Shown here one piece after another: positions 12,501-23,519 of a DNA stretch of 64,000 nucleotides; position 1 is the first letter of the stretch; each line of letters starts with the position of its first letter. The position numbers were made by a program, and so were the translations under genes. The notes below the pieces were generated by a model. That model was not told where the DNA came from. It ran no database searches and was given only the letters and a program-made list of their open reading frames with translations. This DNA is from Tomocerus qinae (Eukaryota > Arthropoda > Collembola > Entomobryomorpha > Tomoceridae). Where the stretch lies: the NCBI GenBank assembly GCA_020055645.1, contig CM034548.1, forward strand, positions 14,694,001 to 14,758,000, in the 5' to 3' direction.

Positions 12501-15500
12501 CGTTTTTCAAAATTGCAATAAATATTATCTCTAATTGAAACCCCTCTAGCTAACATGTACTTATTTCGCAATATTTGCATGCTGAACAGGAAAACTATTT
12601 GCCAAATAACAAAGCTGCAACAATAAAAGAAAATTCTAATTTGCACAGGAGTGTTTATAATGCTATAAAGAACAGCCAAGTTGCTTTCAAAATAATTTAC
12701 ACAAATGGAAATGCATTCACGTACTAATTTAATTTGGGTTTCTTTAGTTTTGGTACGATTACAAACTGACATGGGACCCGAGCGAGTATGGAGGTGTGAA
12801 AAGTCTCCACGTGCCTTCAGATCATATTTGGAGACCCGATATCGTACTTTATAACAAGTAAGTACATACAAACTAATGAAAATGTTTATGGTGATAATAG
12901 TATTAACAATTTTATTATTTAGAAAGGTATTTAATATGGATTTATTGAAAGTGGAAACGAATGAAGACACGGCTAGAGAATATTATCCTCTTAAATCCTA
13001 ATAATAGTTGAACTGCAAGGAAAATGTATATTATTGGTAGGAATTGAAGGTATGAGTGTGAGTGTAGATAATATATAAAGGTTTATTAGACATTTAGTTA
13101 CATTGGGAGTCGCATTTGGTTATTGTATTATTTCCTGGACAAGGAGTATGTTAGGGCGTCAGAATTTATAACTTTGGCTTATAAAGAGAAAAGAAAATGG
13201 TTGAGGTGTGATAGGTCGAGCGGGTAGGGTGTGGAATGGGGACAATTCATGCATGTTGTAATGCATGGTGTGGAAAGGGAGACCTTTGGGTCATTGACCA
13301 TAACGACCGGACACCAGTCTAGTGGCTATTGACTATAGAAACCGAGCCTGTTAAACTTGTCCTGTCACAGACAGGTGCGGAAGTTGCGGAATGGAGAAAG
13401 GACTTGTTCTCTACTCATTCTTTCATTTCCGCCGTATTTCTTTGTGATAAGACTGGCAAACTAACTAAGATGATCGTCAAGGGCTGGCTCAAATCCCAAT
13501 AAATAATCCAGGGGGAAAGTGGCAAACCTCCTGCGGACTTTCTGCCTCGTGTCGCTAGACTTAAAAGTAAATTTATACGTCGTAGGCTATCTATCCACTT
13601 ACATGTACTAATATTGTAATGTTATTGCGACACAAACCAAGTAGGAATGCCAATAATCCAAATAATCCATAAGTACAAGTACAGTTGTAATGATATTGTA
13701 ATTCTAATCTTTCGGGGAAGTACAACAAAATTGTGAGATTGATAATAATAAATAGTAATTAGTAGAAGCTTGTAAAACAAATGTAAGTGATGATAAAGTA
13801 TAAAACGAGGATATATATTTGCGTGTCTTGATGTAAATGATAGTTTGTGCTTAAAAAGGATATAAATTTAGAAAGTGGAAGCAGTATCTGCACTGTAGCC
13901 AAATCACGGATCCGACTGATTGCAAGTTTCGTGGTTGTTTGAGTTACGATATGATGCGAACTAATTGGACTGTGATATTCTGTTCATTAAGTATGGAAGA
14001 CATTGGATCAGAAGTGCACTTGTACAACGTTCATTTCATAGATTTAAAGGGATGAGGAAGGATGTCATGGATCTAGTATTAACTCTCTCTCTAGCCAATA
14101 GTGCGCTGAGCGTAACGTAATGGTCATAGTTTGTTCTATTCTATGTCCTATTTTGATAAATGCTTTTAAACCTTTTCCAGTGCGGATGGTAATTTTGAAG
14201 TAACTCTGGCCACGAAAGCCACGCTATTCCATAATGGACTGGTAGAGTGGAAGCCGCCTGCCATTTACAAATCTTCGTGTGAAATCGATGTGGAATATTT
14301 TCCTTTCGACGAGCAAACATGCGTCATGAAATTCGGCTCTTGGACCTACGATGGTTTTCAGGTTGGTTCATCGAATTTATTGGAAAATTCTGTAGATAAA
14401 TATTTCATAATCCTAAAGTAAATGCACATAGGTACACACCATTCCTACTTATTCCTAGAGCTTTAAGCAATAGTAATAAAAATTCATTATATGAAGCACT
14501 TTAAAGTCAATATCCTTGATCTTTGTAAGGTTTCTTAAAATTACAAGTTATATTGTTTCTTACGTCATCTTTGACATTTGAAGCATAAATTCGTTCATAG
14601 ATTAGAAAGAAACGAATGCAACAAAACAAATTTGGAGTTGGTAGTCAATTCAATATTCAAATTGTATCAAATATATTTTGTGTATAGAGTTTACCGTATA
14701 TATTTTTTAAGGTACATACTTGTATTACAATAAACAGAGATATCGTTAGCATGAAAATACTAATATCTGATGTATTCCAATATAAGTGCTCCTCCTTTTG
14801 TATTATACAAAAACTCGTATAATAATAAAGTTTGGGTGAAAGGAATTCTATTGGTATTTGTAAATAAAGCAAGTATAGGAGAAGGCAGACGGCCACTAAA
14901 AGTACTTTAGGATAAAGTTGTGAATTTGGGAAGTGCTCGGGAAGCAGAGTGCCTGAAACAACTAACTATAGGGATAGTCATAGGGACATTAGATACTTAA
15001 TAGGGATTCTCAGCCTTCTACCACTCTACATTACGTAGCAACGCTAGGGCCATTTCCAGTCTGTCCAAGTACAGAACACAAAAACAAAACTGGATGAACT
15101 GGATTCTCTTTAACAGGTAAGAGTAGCTCCAGATAACATACTCTCCCTTTAACTTGTAGTCAAGCCCAACGCAACATAACAATTTCCAATAGGTACTGAG
15201 CTGAGAAGCGTTTGCTGAACCTCTTTATGTCCTGCCCTGTGTCATGTCCAAACTCGTAAGCCGAAATTCTTGGATGGTGCAAGTCCCCACATGAACGTTC
15301 ATACTTGATTTGATTGTCCCTACTGGATACACGAGAAAACATTCGGACGAAACCTTTTCGTCCATTTTCTCTTGAGAGAAATTCCCAGTCATTCTTTCTA
15401 CGAATCATTCCTAACTTAATACAACCTTCAACGAGGGCGTGTTCAAAACTGACAAAGAACAATCCTATACTGAATTTTCTCAAAATACTCAAACTATTTT

Positions 15501-18500
15501 TTGCGCCTTGCGCATCTTAATTTAGGACCATTGTCAAGCGCAAACTAATTCAAGCGCAGGGAAAGTTTGTCTTTTTGAAGCCCCTTCCTAAACATATTTG
15601 CGATTACGCCTACGACCTCAACTTTATCTACTCATCAACTTCATGAGCAAGGAGGTAGTACATTTCATGGCTTTTATCTTATCCCTTAACTGGAAATGAG
15701 TCTTCAAAGTGTAATGCTCACTCCGGTGTGAGCACGAGGAGAATAGAAATTCCAATTCAAATCAAATTGTAACGCTTACGGGCGATATGGAGTGTAATTG
15801 AGATATTAACTTTGTCCTCCTTTATGTCTTACCGCCAACAGATAACGTAGACCTCTTATCATTTTTATACCTTCCACTAGACACCAAATAATGTAGTCAT
15901 CACCATTTTTGCATAGGTATAATTATTGTAACTTGGGTGCAAAAAAAATTCATCCAGAAATTCTTATAATGCCCTACCTTTACTACCCAGGACCCAATTT
16001 AAAAAGACTCATCAATTTAATCATATTTATTCAGCTAAATATTAAATGGTTTGAGGCAATAGGCTCTATGAAATATATTTTGCTGTGTCTCAAAACAAAA
16101 TCCTTTGATTATTCAAAAAGCGAACAAATACTGAAAATACTACGACGGCTGAAACATAATCCATAATAGGATCCCAAGCACTTTATACAATTCAGCTTTG
16201 TGTATAAACTAATAAACATTATCTGATATCTATGTTTACAAACTGAAATGAGTGGATGAACAATAAAGGATTTGATTTTGTTTGCAGGTGGATTTGCGGC
16301 ATATTGATGAAGTTAAGGAATCAAACATTGTAGAAATTGGTGTTGATTTAACGGAGTTTTATATGTCCGTGGAGTGGGACATCTTGGAAGTTCCAGCGGT
16401 GCGTAACGAGCGTTTTTACACTTGTTGCGAAGAGCCATATTTGGACATAACATTTAATATAACAATGAGAAGGAAGACACTTTTCTACACAGTCAACCTT
16501 ATCATTCCTTGCATGGGAATCTCTTTCTTGACAGTCTTGGTCTTCTACCTTCCGTCCGACTCGGGAGAGAAAGTATGTCTTAATTTCTTATCTTGTCAAC
16601 TTTTCACTTCTCCCTATTTGTCTTTACTTAGCTTATCCCCTCTCTATAATAGTATAAGTAATTGTAGTAGCTAGTGGATAATAAATAAGTAACTTGTGGT
16701 TACTATAGACAGAACAGATATGAACTAATATATTTTATATCTGTGGTGATTATTGTCAGTTAGTACAGATAATTTAACTTACAGATAGCAAAACTTTGTT
16801 TTTGGGTATATGTCTCTATATATTAATATAGTAGTGATAAAATAGATACTTATAATGCTACAATATGTAAGTGTGTAGGAATTGATAGTGAAAGCAGTGT
16901 ACAAAATTTACCACTTTTTAGCCTTTTTTACCATCACAGTGGTAAAAATGCACTTAATGGTAAAAATGCATTTAATGGTAAAAATGGTAAATTTTAGCGA
17001 TTTATCAGACTGCTGAGTACAGATACACTAGACTTCTTAAAAGATAAGTTTTAAAACTTTATTCTGTGTGAAATATTTCCAATTTGCCCCTTAATCAATT
17101 AAATTAATCCTATTTATTTGATTGTACACCAAAAGTTATAAAAGAATGAAGAAAGAAAGATTGTATTTGGTATCGCCCATTTAAAATTGATGCTAATTTA
17201 ATTGCAATTAATTTCTCAATCGGCACGGGTTATGTCAACGCCCTCATTAGTTGAATCCTACTCTGATTGATGAACGCTTATCAATTTGTGACAACAATGA
17301 TCATCTGCTAAGCTATTTCATACTTTGGCACCGAAATTTATTCAAAATTCTAACACGAAATTTAAATGAAACTATTTTTTACCATTTATACCACTTACCA
17401 CTACTTTTTAAGCAGTGGTGTTTAACGTTAAATACCATTAAAAACCACTTACCACTGGTAAGTGGTAAATGGTATTTTGTACACTGAGTGAAAGTACTAA
17501 CTATGAAATCTGTGAAACTTTGTCTACAGGTCAGCTTGTCTATATCTATTCTCCTATCTCTTACTGTGTTCTTCTTGCTGCTAGCAGAAATCATTCCTCC
17601 GACAAGTCTTGTAGTTCCACTCCTCGGGAAATTCGTACTTTTCACTATGATCCTTGACACTGTCAGGTAAAAAAAATATATTTGAAAACTTTCCAACTCT
17701 AGTTATGTCATGTCAACTACAATTATGTACAACAACTAGACACTTTTTGTATCCAGCTTTATTATTAAAAATTGGACTACATGTCTACTGTCTAGTTCAT
17801 TCACATCACTCTTCCCTACTTAAACTACAATAGCAACTATTACATAAGTACCTCAATATTCTGCGTAGTACAGGTACATGTATATTACAATGCACTCACA
17901 TGCCACTTAATATAAATTCCTAACTCTTCAGTAAATGTAGGCATTACAAAATAAAAGTTTTCTCCATATAATAGGCAAGAGAATTATCGTGCATGTCAGT
18001 ACCTCAAACTGCTCAACATAATATGCAGGGAGCATGCATGTAAACTTTTCGTGTGCATGCATAATAATAATATCATACTTATAGTAGGGTGTGGATAGGT
18101 AGTTTGTTGGAAGTAAATGTAGTGTAGGATACCTACATGAAAACACATGATTTAAAAGTTTTGCTATGTACATAGAAGTAAACTGGCTCACCTTTAAGAG
18201 AAGTTACTTGCACTAAGAATGAACTGCCTCTCTGCTTATAAGCTCATTAGATTGGTCCTCCCTTCCACTCTGAATTCCTACATTGCCATCGTCATTCCAG
18301 CTCCCTCTTGACCAATTTATTCCATTTCCCTTCCAAGTACACTGTATGTAGCTACATGTGTGCTTTCACTGATACTTTCCCCAACTTGAGTTTCCATCTA
18401 TCTCTTCTGTCTCTTCTCCTCATGCTCACTTCTCTCGCTTGGGTATACTTTCTTTGTTTCCACATCCAACTCTCGTGTTTCCATACCAGCCACTTACAAT

Positions 18501-21500
18501 AATACTTGTTTTCCCTAGCCTTACTTTCTCTCCCTACTTTCACTCAGCTCTCTATTTTTGGCTCCTTCTACGACTCTCCCTGATTTTATCCTATTTCATT
18601 TGCTTCAAGTCATCTGTCTCTGCTAATATATATGCACCGAAGTCAATGGCAAATAAGAACGTAGCCCAACAAACTTTTACACATTCGTACCTATAGCCAC
18701 TTCCTCCCAACAACTCTTCTCAGCACCAGCTCACAACATGTTCCCGCTCACTAAAGAACAAAAACAAATGTTTAAACCACTCAATCCTACTTCTAATGTT
18801 TCCCCCTTGATTTGTGACTCGTTGGGACACTGTCACTCAGATATTGATTTAATACTTTTCTTCACAGTTTGTCGAACAACTAATTGTATCCTACATACTC
18901 CACTCCCTCCTTTTCTTAACAAAACTTCAGTTTTAATGACAATCCTTGTATACAATGACTGCATTAACAAATTTTCTATTCTTTCCTTTTATTACTTCTC
19001 TGTGTACTTTTGAGTGTAGGCATGACCACATTTTACATTAAGGCTAATGGAAAAAACAATTTTTCTTTCTTTTATATCTACTTTTGTTTGAGACACTCTC
19101 CCATTTCACAAAAAGTACTCTCTACAATCAAACAATGCTCAATTTACATACATTAGTGTACACATTATAACCCAAGGATGCCATTTTCAGCACAAGTAGT
19201 ACTTAACCATAAAATTTTTGTCCTTGCTAAATTTTCAGCGATGTTTTAAAAATAAAGCTTAATTTATGTAATAATAGGTTTTTTACTGAAAATTTTTGCA
19301 ATTTTTGATAAAATGGACAGAGATAATTCCTTGGAATTTAAAATATAGCTTGAGTTTACCCCACACGTGTCCCTTTCCATTAGTGCTTGCCATAAAAGGA
19401 TTATTTGACGCCCATAAGTCATAAACATTTGAAATTTAGGAAAGGACGGATAATAATTGTCAGGGAAGTCGTACAATCTCGCTTGGGTTTTATCGAACCA
19501 CGAATAAGCAGTGAGTGCAACATAAACACAACGCCGCATTGTGGCATGGATAGATTGTCTACTCTTTGTTTTGATAATACAGACTCTAACATATCTGGAA
19601 TAGCTTCGTAATGTTATTACGTCTAAGTGCGTTTGCGAATACGGAATGAGATGTGTGTGAAATGAAATTGTTGTTACTCTGTTTCAGTATATGTGTGACG
19701 GTCGTGGTTCTCAATGTTCATTTCCGGACTCCTCAGACTCACACTATGGCCCCCTGGGTGAGACGCGTATTTCTCCATATTCTTCCCAGACTTCTTGTAA
19801 TGCGACGCCCTCAATATTATTTGGAAAGGTGGGTCTTTCCCTTTTCTTTACTACACTTACTATCTCTCTTCATATCTAATTCCTATTGTTAGCCTTATGT
19901 ACTTTGTCCACAAACTATAACATAAGAAAGTTTATCTGATGCAATTTTGTAAATCTTTCAATATCCACAGTCATTCCCACATAGGCATAATATACCTTTA
20001 CATATTTGGACCTCTTCAGTATTTATTTTATTGTTAAGTCTCAACCCTTTTGCACTCATTTTTACTTAAACTAAAACTAACCAAGTCAAAATATTCCTAT
20101 AGGCTTCCGATTTATGTTACCACCCTATATAATAACTTATCTACTTCTAAAGCTAGTTGCTGCTATTTCTTTTTTTATGGGGAAATTCTCCTTCCCCATC
20201 ATATAAATTCAGATAGAAATCCAAATGAAATGCCTTAAATTTGTCAGCAGCACAATTAACAAATTTTGCACAGACAGTGACTTATATTTTTTGATTTTAT
20301 AGTTGCTATAGTAGATAAAAAAGGCTATTATAGCCTTAGGATCAAAAAATCCGGCGCCTCCATATAATTGAGCCTTTCAGTGGTTTCTATTACAGATCCC
20401 AGTATAATAAAGAAAGCCAAATATAGAATTTCTCGCCTGTGGCCCAATAGTCAACCTAAAAATTACCAAACAATAAAATAACAAGATCTGATGTGAAACC
20501 CTTTGGTTTTCCCTAGACTGGATATACAGTCCTGCTAGATAACTCGAATTCCATAAACAAAGTATTAAAAATATTAAGTATTGCGTCTCGAATTGTGAAA
20601 ATACCTTTACCCAATTTATATTTAGTTGATAAATATAATTTTTATTACTCTTTGTGAAATTTTCTACAAGTAAACATTTTTTGTTGGTGGTTTTAGAATA
20701 AATTGATGGATTAACAAGGACAGGTTTTAATTATTATTTTGACAAACTTTGATATCTAAATAAAAAAGAATCTGCAATTGAATTTAGCATGGATTCCAAG
20801 AAAGCATTTATTTCGCTGAATTGTTTTGAGTTAGGTTAGACGAACAGCTAATTAGTATGCAATGGGTTGGGTAGTTTGAGTGAATTGATTTCGATTGATT
20901 TAACGAGAACATTTGTTGTTTTTGTGTTGATAAGTAGGATTGCTGGGAAGTCGACACAGGGTATGAACAGCAGTGGAAGATTGTTGGTTCGGACTTGTAA
21001 TGGACTGGAGCTGAGACCAACGCTCTCTTTGCATGATCCATTACAATTAAGAGACATCCGTGAAGCTCTCGGACTCGGAGATATGCTGGGAAGTCGGTCC
21101 ACTCATGATTACTCTCCAAGGTGCCTTCGCTATAATATTTTGCCCTCCTCTCTCTCCTCTACCTCTCAATCCCTATTTATTACTTCATTTCTTAACTGGA
21201 AGTACTTACAGCATTTCTACAGCACACTTTCTCCCGGATCGTCAAACTGCTACTTTTTTCCTCTTAACTTTTACAGATAGAATCTGAAAACCTCTTAAGC
21301 TGGAAAGATACTACGTGCTTCCACTTCCACTTAATGTTGTGACGGAGTCGTTACTGATACCCTTTTTCTGATATAATTAAAAACACTCCTGCCACTTTAC
21401 AAGCACATTTTATTAGTGTATGCATTAGACCCAGAATGCTGCAACGCAGCCAAACTTCCCCATTATGCTCCATTCTCCCAATAGTACATAACTATCTCCA

Positions 21501-23519
21501 GAAAACTTTCTTCAAGATGTATTTTAACTTACAATTACTACTACTCGCTTTAGCCCACTACTAATTATGAAATGGCTTGGCACTACTACCAAATAGCCAC
21601 TCTTGTATACTTCTCTTTACATCCCTTCACTTTAGGGCACTTTAAGTAACTATCTCCCACTTCTAGAACTAGTGCCAATAGAAACATCTTCCAAAAATGT
21701 AGCCTTACTATTTGATAGTGCTTGTGCATCCATGTATGAAAAAATATTGAAATGGTCACAGCGAGATACATTTTAAATTAAAATATACAGAAAAATCCCA
21801 CTATTGAGTAAAGTATTTCGGAATAAAACCTTGTCTTTAAAACTGCTACCATTGTTTCTGAAGTAATAACGCAGCTAGTTCGGAATTTTCTTTTTTAAAC
21901 AAACCGTAGTTGAATTTAAAGGCTTAATGTCTCAAAAGTATGCACAAATAAATCGTATATGCATTTTTTTAAATCAGGCTTACGGGTCTTGTAAGGATTA
22001 TTAAGGGCTGGCTATTCTTTCTTGTTTTTTTTTGCTTTTTAGGGACTAATACCACTATTCTAAGTATAATTTGATTATTATGTATACAGTATATACTATT
22101 TTATGTACTAATTTGAATGATACAATATTAACAACTATAAATCTACTGTCATTTTTCCTACTATTTATAAATTTTGCAATATTTAGATAATCACAAAACT
22201 TGTATCAAATCACCTTTGCAAGTCTTCTCTAACTTCAACTTGATGTTTTCCAAACTAATTTACCCAACTTATTTACAAGAGTCCAAAAGTTATACATTTT
22301 GAGATTGGGTGACTATTATGGTTTTAATAAATTCTTCAGAAATGTGCTTTGCGAAATGAAATAAAAAAATCCCAATAATTGTTTGTCACATTTTTCCGGA
22401 AGCCTTTTCGCAACACTAAGAACATCTCGTTTGAGGTTCTTTGCAACTGGGAAATGATTTATAACGAAATTCAATTGAAAAGAAGAAAAGAAAACTAATT
22501 TAATCAGTTTGTTTTTTGATCGTCTTTTATTAGTAACTTAATTTGTACAATTTAATAATCGTCATGCTTCTCATTTCTTAACCAATTTATTTACTTTCTA
22601 ACAAAAGTAATAAAAAAGTATACACTTGGAAGAGGAAACAATTTGCCTAATGTATTTAATATGACACTGGATTAACCACTTTTTTGTGACTGTAGTATTA
22701 ATATACCAATTTAGTACAAGGTAACATAATTTCTCCAATATTCTCTATGGTTTTTTCCTTGTGTGTATGACAAACCAGAGCAGAGGATAAACCATTGTCC
22801 TTTAGCTATTAAAACATCCAAAATCTTTTCCCACATCCTTTTTTTTTCTAGTAGTTTTAGTAAATATTTCCCAACCACGATATTATACTTAAAATGCATT
22901 ACTTTTGTACGATCTAATTAAAATTTCTGTTTGGTACTATTTTGGGAATAGCAGAGAAGTTGTAGACGCATTGGGTCTGAATGGAAACTGTAAGATACAT
23001 GGGATGCCGCCACCGCCACCGCCGCCTCCTCCAGTACCACCATCAAGAGCTTCTCAACACCCGTTATTACGTTCCACGGAACTTCATGATGCTGACCTGG
23101 ATGGAGACCCAGACGGAGATATGATGGACAGCGGAGGACACCGTGCTTCTTGGCCAGGTTGTCCAGAAGTTTCAAAAGCAGTGGAAGGTGTACGATTCAT
23201 CGCAGAGCATACGAGACGAGAAGAAGAGTCCATACGAGTACGCAGGATCGTTATAAACTAAAATCTTTGTAAGAATGAAAATAAAAAGTAAATAAAATGT
23301 CTAATTTGATTGTTTTAGGTGAAGGAAGATTGGAAATATGTGGCAATGGTCTTGGACAGGCTTTTTCTTTGGATATTTACACTGGCGGTATTGGTGGGCA
23401 CTGCGGGGATTATTCTGCAAGCTCCAACTCTGTATGACGATCGAGTTCCCATCGACATGCGTTTATCTGAGATTGCAACAGCAACTGCTAAGCCAGGAGC
23501 AGTTCCTCCTCCGACTTAG
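6538..23519 (+). CDS. nAChRalpha: Nicotinic acetylcholine receptor alpha subunit (3' nine exons, 5' end missing)
   Basis: The spliced coding sequence joins 6538-6582, 12748-12857, 14181-14361, 16288-16572, 17530-17666, 19688-19828, 20938-21120, 22952-23237 and 23319-23519. It totals 1569 nt, 522 codons plus TAG, and stays in one frame across all junctions. Seen in order: loop D (NLWVEQFWYDY), loop A ([10 protein letters not shown]), a Cys-loop with 13 residues between cysteines (residues 85 and 99), loop B (GSWTYDG), loop C with the vicinal cysteine pair YTCCEEPY (158-159), TM1 about 178-199, TM2 208-230, TM3 237-262, a 200-residue cytoplasmic loop with a proline run, and TM4 about 466-487. 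The CC pair marks an alpha subunit. The product is a plasma-membrane ligand-gated cation channel subunit acting in pentamers. The 45- and 110-bp exons are typical of the family. Wording favours the insect alpha3/alpha4 type; that is inference. Signal peptide and N-terminal exons are absent. Confidence 0.96.
6583..12747 (+). other. Large receptor intron (6.2 kb)
   Basis: This lies between the 45-bp and 110-bp exons. It contains a GA microsatellite near 9375 and the palindromic element at 11158-11532. No other coding exon was recognised. Confidence 0.85.
11158..11532. mobile_element. Palindromic MITE with TA target duplication (mariner/Tc1-type ends)
   Basis: This is a 375-bp element starting CAGGGTGACCCAC and ending GGGTACCCCTG, flanked by TA on each side (11156-11157, 11533-11534). 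The two arms (about 11158-11315 and 11373-11532) are nearly perfect reverse complements around a 57-bp loop, so the same peptide-like frame appears on both strands. It has no transposase. TA flanks and CAGGGTG-like ends suit a nonautonomous mariner/Tc1-type element. The superfamily is inference. Confidence 0.85.
12748..12857 (+). CDS. nAChRalpha: nAChR exon, 110 bp, loop A segment
   Basis: This begins [16 protein letters not shown] and ends with [11 protein letters not shown] plus two bases (AA) of a split Asn codon. The acceptor is gtttctttag and the donor gtaagt. It contains loop A residues (WRPD then Tyr/Asn-Asn). The length of 110 bp matches the usual family exon. No duplicated alternative copy of this exon (as known for some insect alpha4 genes) was seen in the flanking introns. 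Confidence 0.95.
12858..14180 (+). other. Receptor intron (1.3 kb)
   Basis: No repeats with clear ends and no exon were recognised. A somewhat GC-richer patch at about 13240-13570 has no readable frame that I could identify. Confidence 0.8.
14181..14361 (+). CDS. nAChRalpha: nAChR exon, Cys-loop and loop B
   Basis: The first base completes an Asn codon, followed by [14 protein letters not shown]. The exon carries the Cys-loop ([17 protein letters not shown], cysteines 13 residues apart) and loop B GSWTYDG, ending DGFQ in phase 0. The acceptor is ccttttccag and the donor is gttggt. The Cys-loop couples ligand binding to channel gating in this family. Confidence 0.96.
14362..16287 (+). other. 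Receptor intron (1.9 kb)
   Basis: No element with clear ends was seen. A minus-strand open frame of 110 codons at 15160-15492 lies here; it resembles no family I recognise. Confidence 0.8.
16288..16572 (+). CDS. nAChRalpha: nAChR exon, loop C (vicinal Cys) and TM1
   Basis: This is 285 bp, 95 codons, phase 0 at both ends. It starts VDLRHIDEV, contains [14 protein letters not shown], then YTCCEEPY, the adjacent cysteines that define alpha subunits and line the agonist site. A potential N-glycosylation site (NIT) follows, then TM1 ([17 protein letters not shown] to VFYLP), ending SDSGEK. The acceptor is tttgcag and the donor gtatgt. Confidence 0.97.
16887..16894. repeat. Target-site duplication, left (hAT-type)
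   Basis: AGTGAAAG, identical to 17487-17494 on the other side of the element. Confidence 0.9.
16895..17486. mobile_element. Nonautonomous hAT-type element in receptor intron
   Basis: This is a 592-bp element. Its first 13 bases, CAGTGTACAAAAT, match the reverse complement of its last 13. Eight-base duplications AGTGAAAG flank it perfectly. Both ends are followed by further TTACCACTT/GGTAA-type subterminal repeats, including an 18-bp unit repeated at 16941-16976. There is no transposase frame. CAGTG ends and 8-bp duplications are typical of hAT elements. It lies between the TM1 and TM2 exons and stops 43 nt before the TM2 exon. Confidence 0.9.
16941..16976. repeat. 18-bp tandem repeat inside the hAT element
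   Basis: Two copies of GGTAAAAATGCAYTTAAT with one mismatch, followed by a partial third. It is a subterminal repeat of the element. Confidence 0.85.
17487..17494. repeat. Target-site duplication, right (hAT-type)
   Basis: AGTGAAAG, identical to 16887-16894. The TACTAAC branch-point candidate starts at the next base. Confidence 0.9.
17495..17501 (+). promoter_or_regulatory. Probable splice branch point (TACTAAC)
   Basis: This is a perfect TACTAAC heptamer, with its branch A at 17500, 29 nt before the last base of the intron preceding the TM2 exon. It starts directly after the 3' target duplication of a hAT-type element. The branch-point role is inferred from consensus and spacing. Confidence 0.55.
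17530..17666 (+). CDS. nAChRalpha: nAChR exon, TM2 pore helix and start of TM3
   Basis: This encodes [20 protein letters not shown] followed by IIPPTS and [19 protein letters not shown], with two bases (AG) left over. TM2 lines the channel; the SGEK at the end of the preceding exon supplies the conserved intracellular ring. The acceptor is tttgtctacag and the donor gtaaaa. A perfect TACTAAC stands at 17495-17501, 29 nt upstream of the exon, and is a good branch-point candidate. A hAT-type element lies immediately upstream. Confidence 0.96.
17667..19687 (+). other. Receptor intron (2.0 kb) with pyrimidine-rich block
   Basis: About 18200-18600 is strongly pyrimidine-rich on the + strand. A 91-codon minus-strand frame at 19264-19539 is unrecognised. 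No exon was recognised between the TM2/TM3 exon and the end-of-TM3 exon. Confidence 0.8.
19688..19828 (+). CDS. nAChRalpha: nAChR exon, TM3 end and start of cytoplasmic loop
   Basis: The first base completes a Ser codon, then [20 protein letters not shown] and [24 protein letters not shown], ending LE plus AG. The HFRxPxTHxMAPW motif after TM3 is strongly conserved in nAChR subunits. The acceptor is ctctgtttcag and the donor gtgggt. Confidence 0.96.
19829..20937 (+). other. Receptor intron (1.1 kb)
   Basis: AT-rich. A slightly GC-richer stretch at about 20340-20530 may be an old repeat but shows no clear ends. Confidence 0.75.
20938..21120 (+). CDS. nAChRalpha: nAChR exon, cytoplasmic loop
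   Basis: The first G completes an Arg codon after the previous AG, then [20 protein letters not shown] and NGLELRP, continuing through [17 protein letters not shown] to HDYSP plus AG. The RTCNGLELR motif occurs in the TM3-TM4 loop of insect alpha subunits. The acceptor is a weak ttgataagtag and the donor gtgcct. The boundaries are set by phase agreement with both neighbours and are a little less certain than those of other exons. Confidence 0.85.
21121..22951 (+). other. Receptor intron (1.8 kb)
   Basis: AT-rich with no repeat or exon recognised. It ends in the tandem acceptor TAGCAG. Confidence 0.8.
22949..22954 (+). promoter_or_regulatory. nAChRalpha: NAGNAG tandem splice acceptor
   Basis: The hexamer TAGCAG ends the intron. 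Use of the first AG gives ...SP-S-REVV and use of the second gives ...SP-REVV, because the incoming exon leaves two bases (AG) of a codon. Both keep the frame to the C-terminus. Confidence 0.7.
22952..23237 (+). CDS. nAChRalpha: nAChR exon, proline-rich cytoplasmic loop
   Basis: From the upstream acceptor the first base completes Ser, then [18 protein letters not shown], nine prolines, a VPPSRAS stretch, an acidic patch ([11 protein letters not shown]) and an amphipathic segment before TM4 ([20 protein letters not shown]), ending EEESIR in phase 0. The acceptor is TAGCAG, so both AGs (exon start at 22952 or 22955) stay in frame and would differ by one residue. The donor is gtacgc. The [14 protein letters not shown] helix is a conserved pre-TM4 feature. 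Confidence 0.93.
23238..23318 (+). other. 81-nt intron before TM4 exon
   Basis: The length is a multiple of three, but it has an in-frame TAA (after VRRIVIN), so retention would end the protein before TM4. The donor is gtacgc and the acceptor tgttttag. Confidence 0.9.
23319..23519 (+). CDS. nAChRalpha: nAChR last coding exon, TM4 and C-terminus
   Basis: This begins [20 protein letters not shown], continues as TM4 ([14 protein letters not shown]), then [20 protein letters not shown] and a short tail ending VPPPT before TAG at 23517-23519. The acceptor is ttgattgttttag. It is separated from the previous exon by only 81 nt, much the shortest intron of the gene. Confidence 0.96.
   Translation: MKEDWKYVAMVLDRLFLWIFTLAVLVGTAGIILQAPTLYDDRVPIDMRLSEIATATAKPGAVPPPT

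Noticed and set aside
12332-12970. 212-codon minus-strand open frame
   Set aside because: It is antisense across the receptor loop A exon and its introns. Its peptide is low in recognisable features and it lacks family motifs, so it is a shadow of the receptor gene.
15160-15492. 110-codon minus-strand frame in a receptor intron
   Set aside because: Composition is protein-like, but I recognise no motif, splice pattern or start context; not enough for a gene call.
17379-17696. 105-codon minus-strand frame
   Set aside because: Antisense of the TM2 exon and the hAT element end.
19264-19539. 91-codon minus-strand frame in a receptor intron
   Set aside because: No family recognised and no supporting splice signals; could be a transposon scrap or chance.
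22918-23175. 85-codon minus-strand frame
   Set aside because: Antisense of the proline-rich receptor exon.
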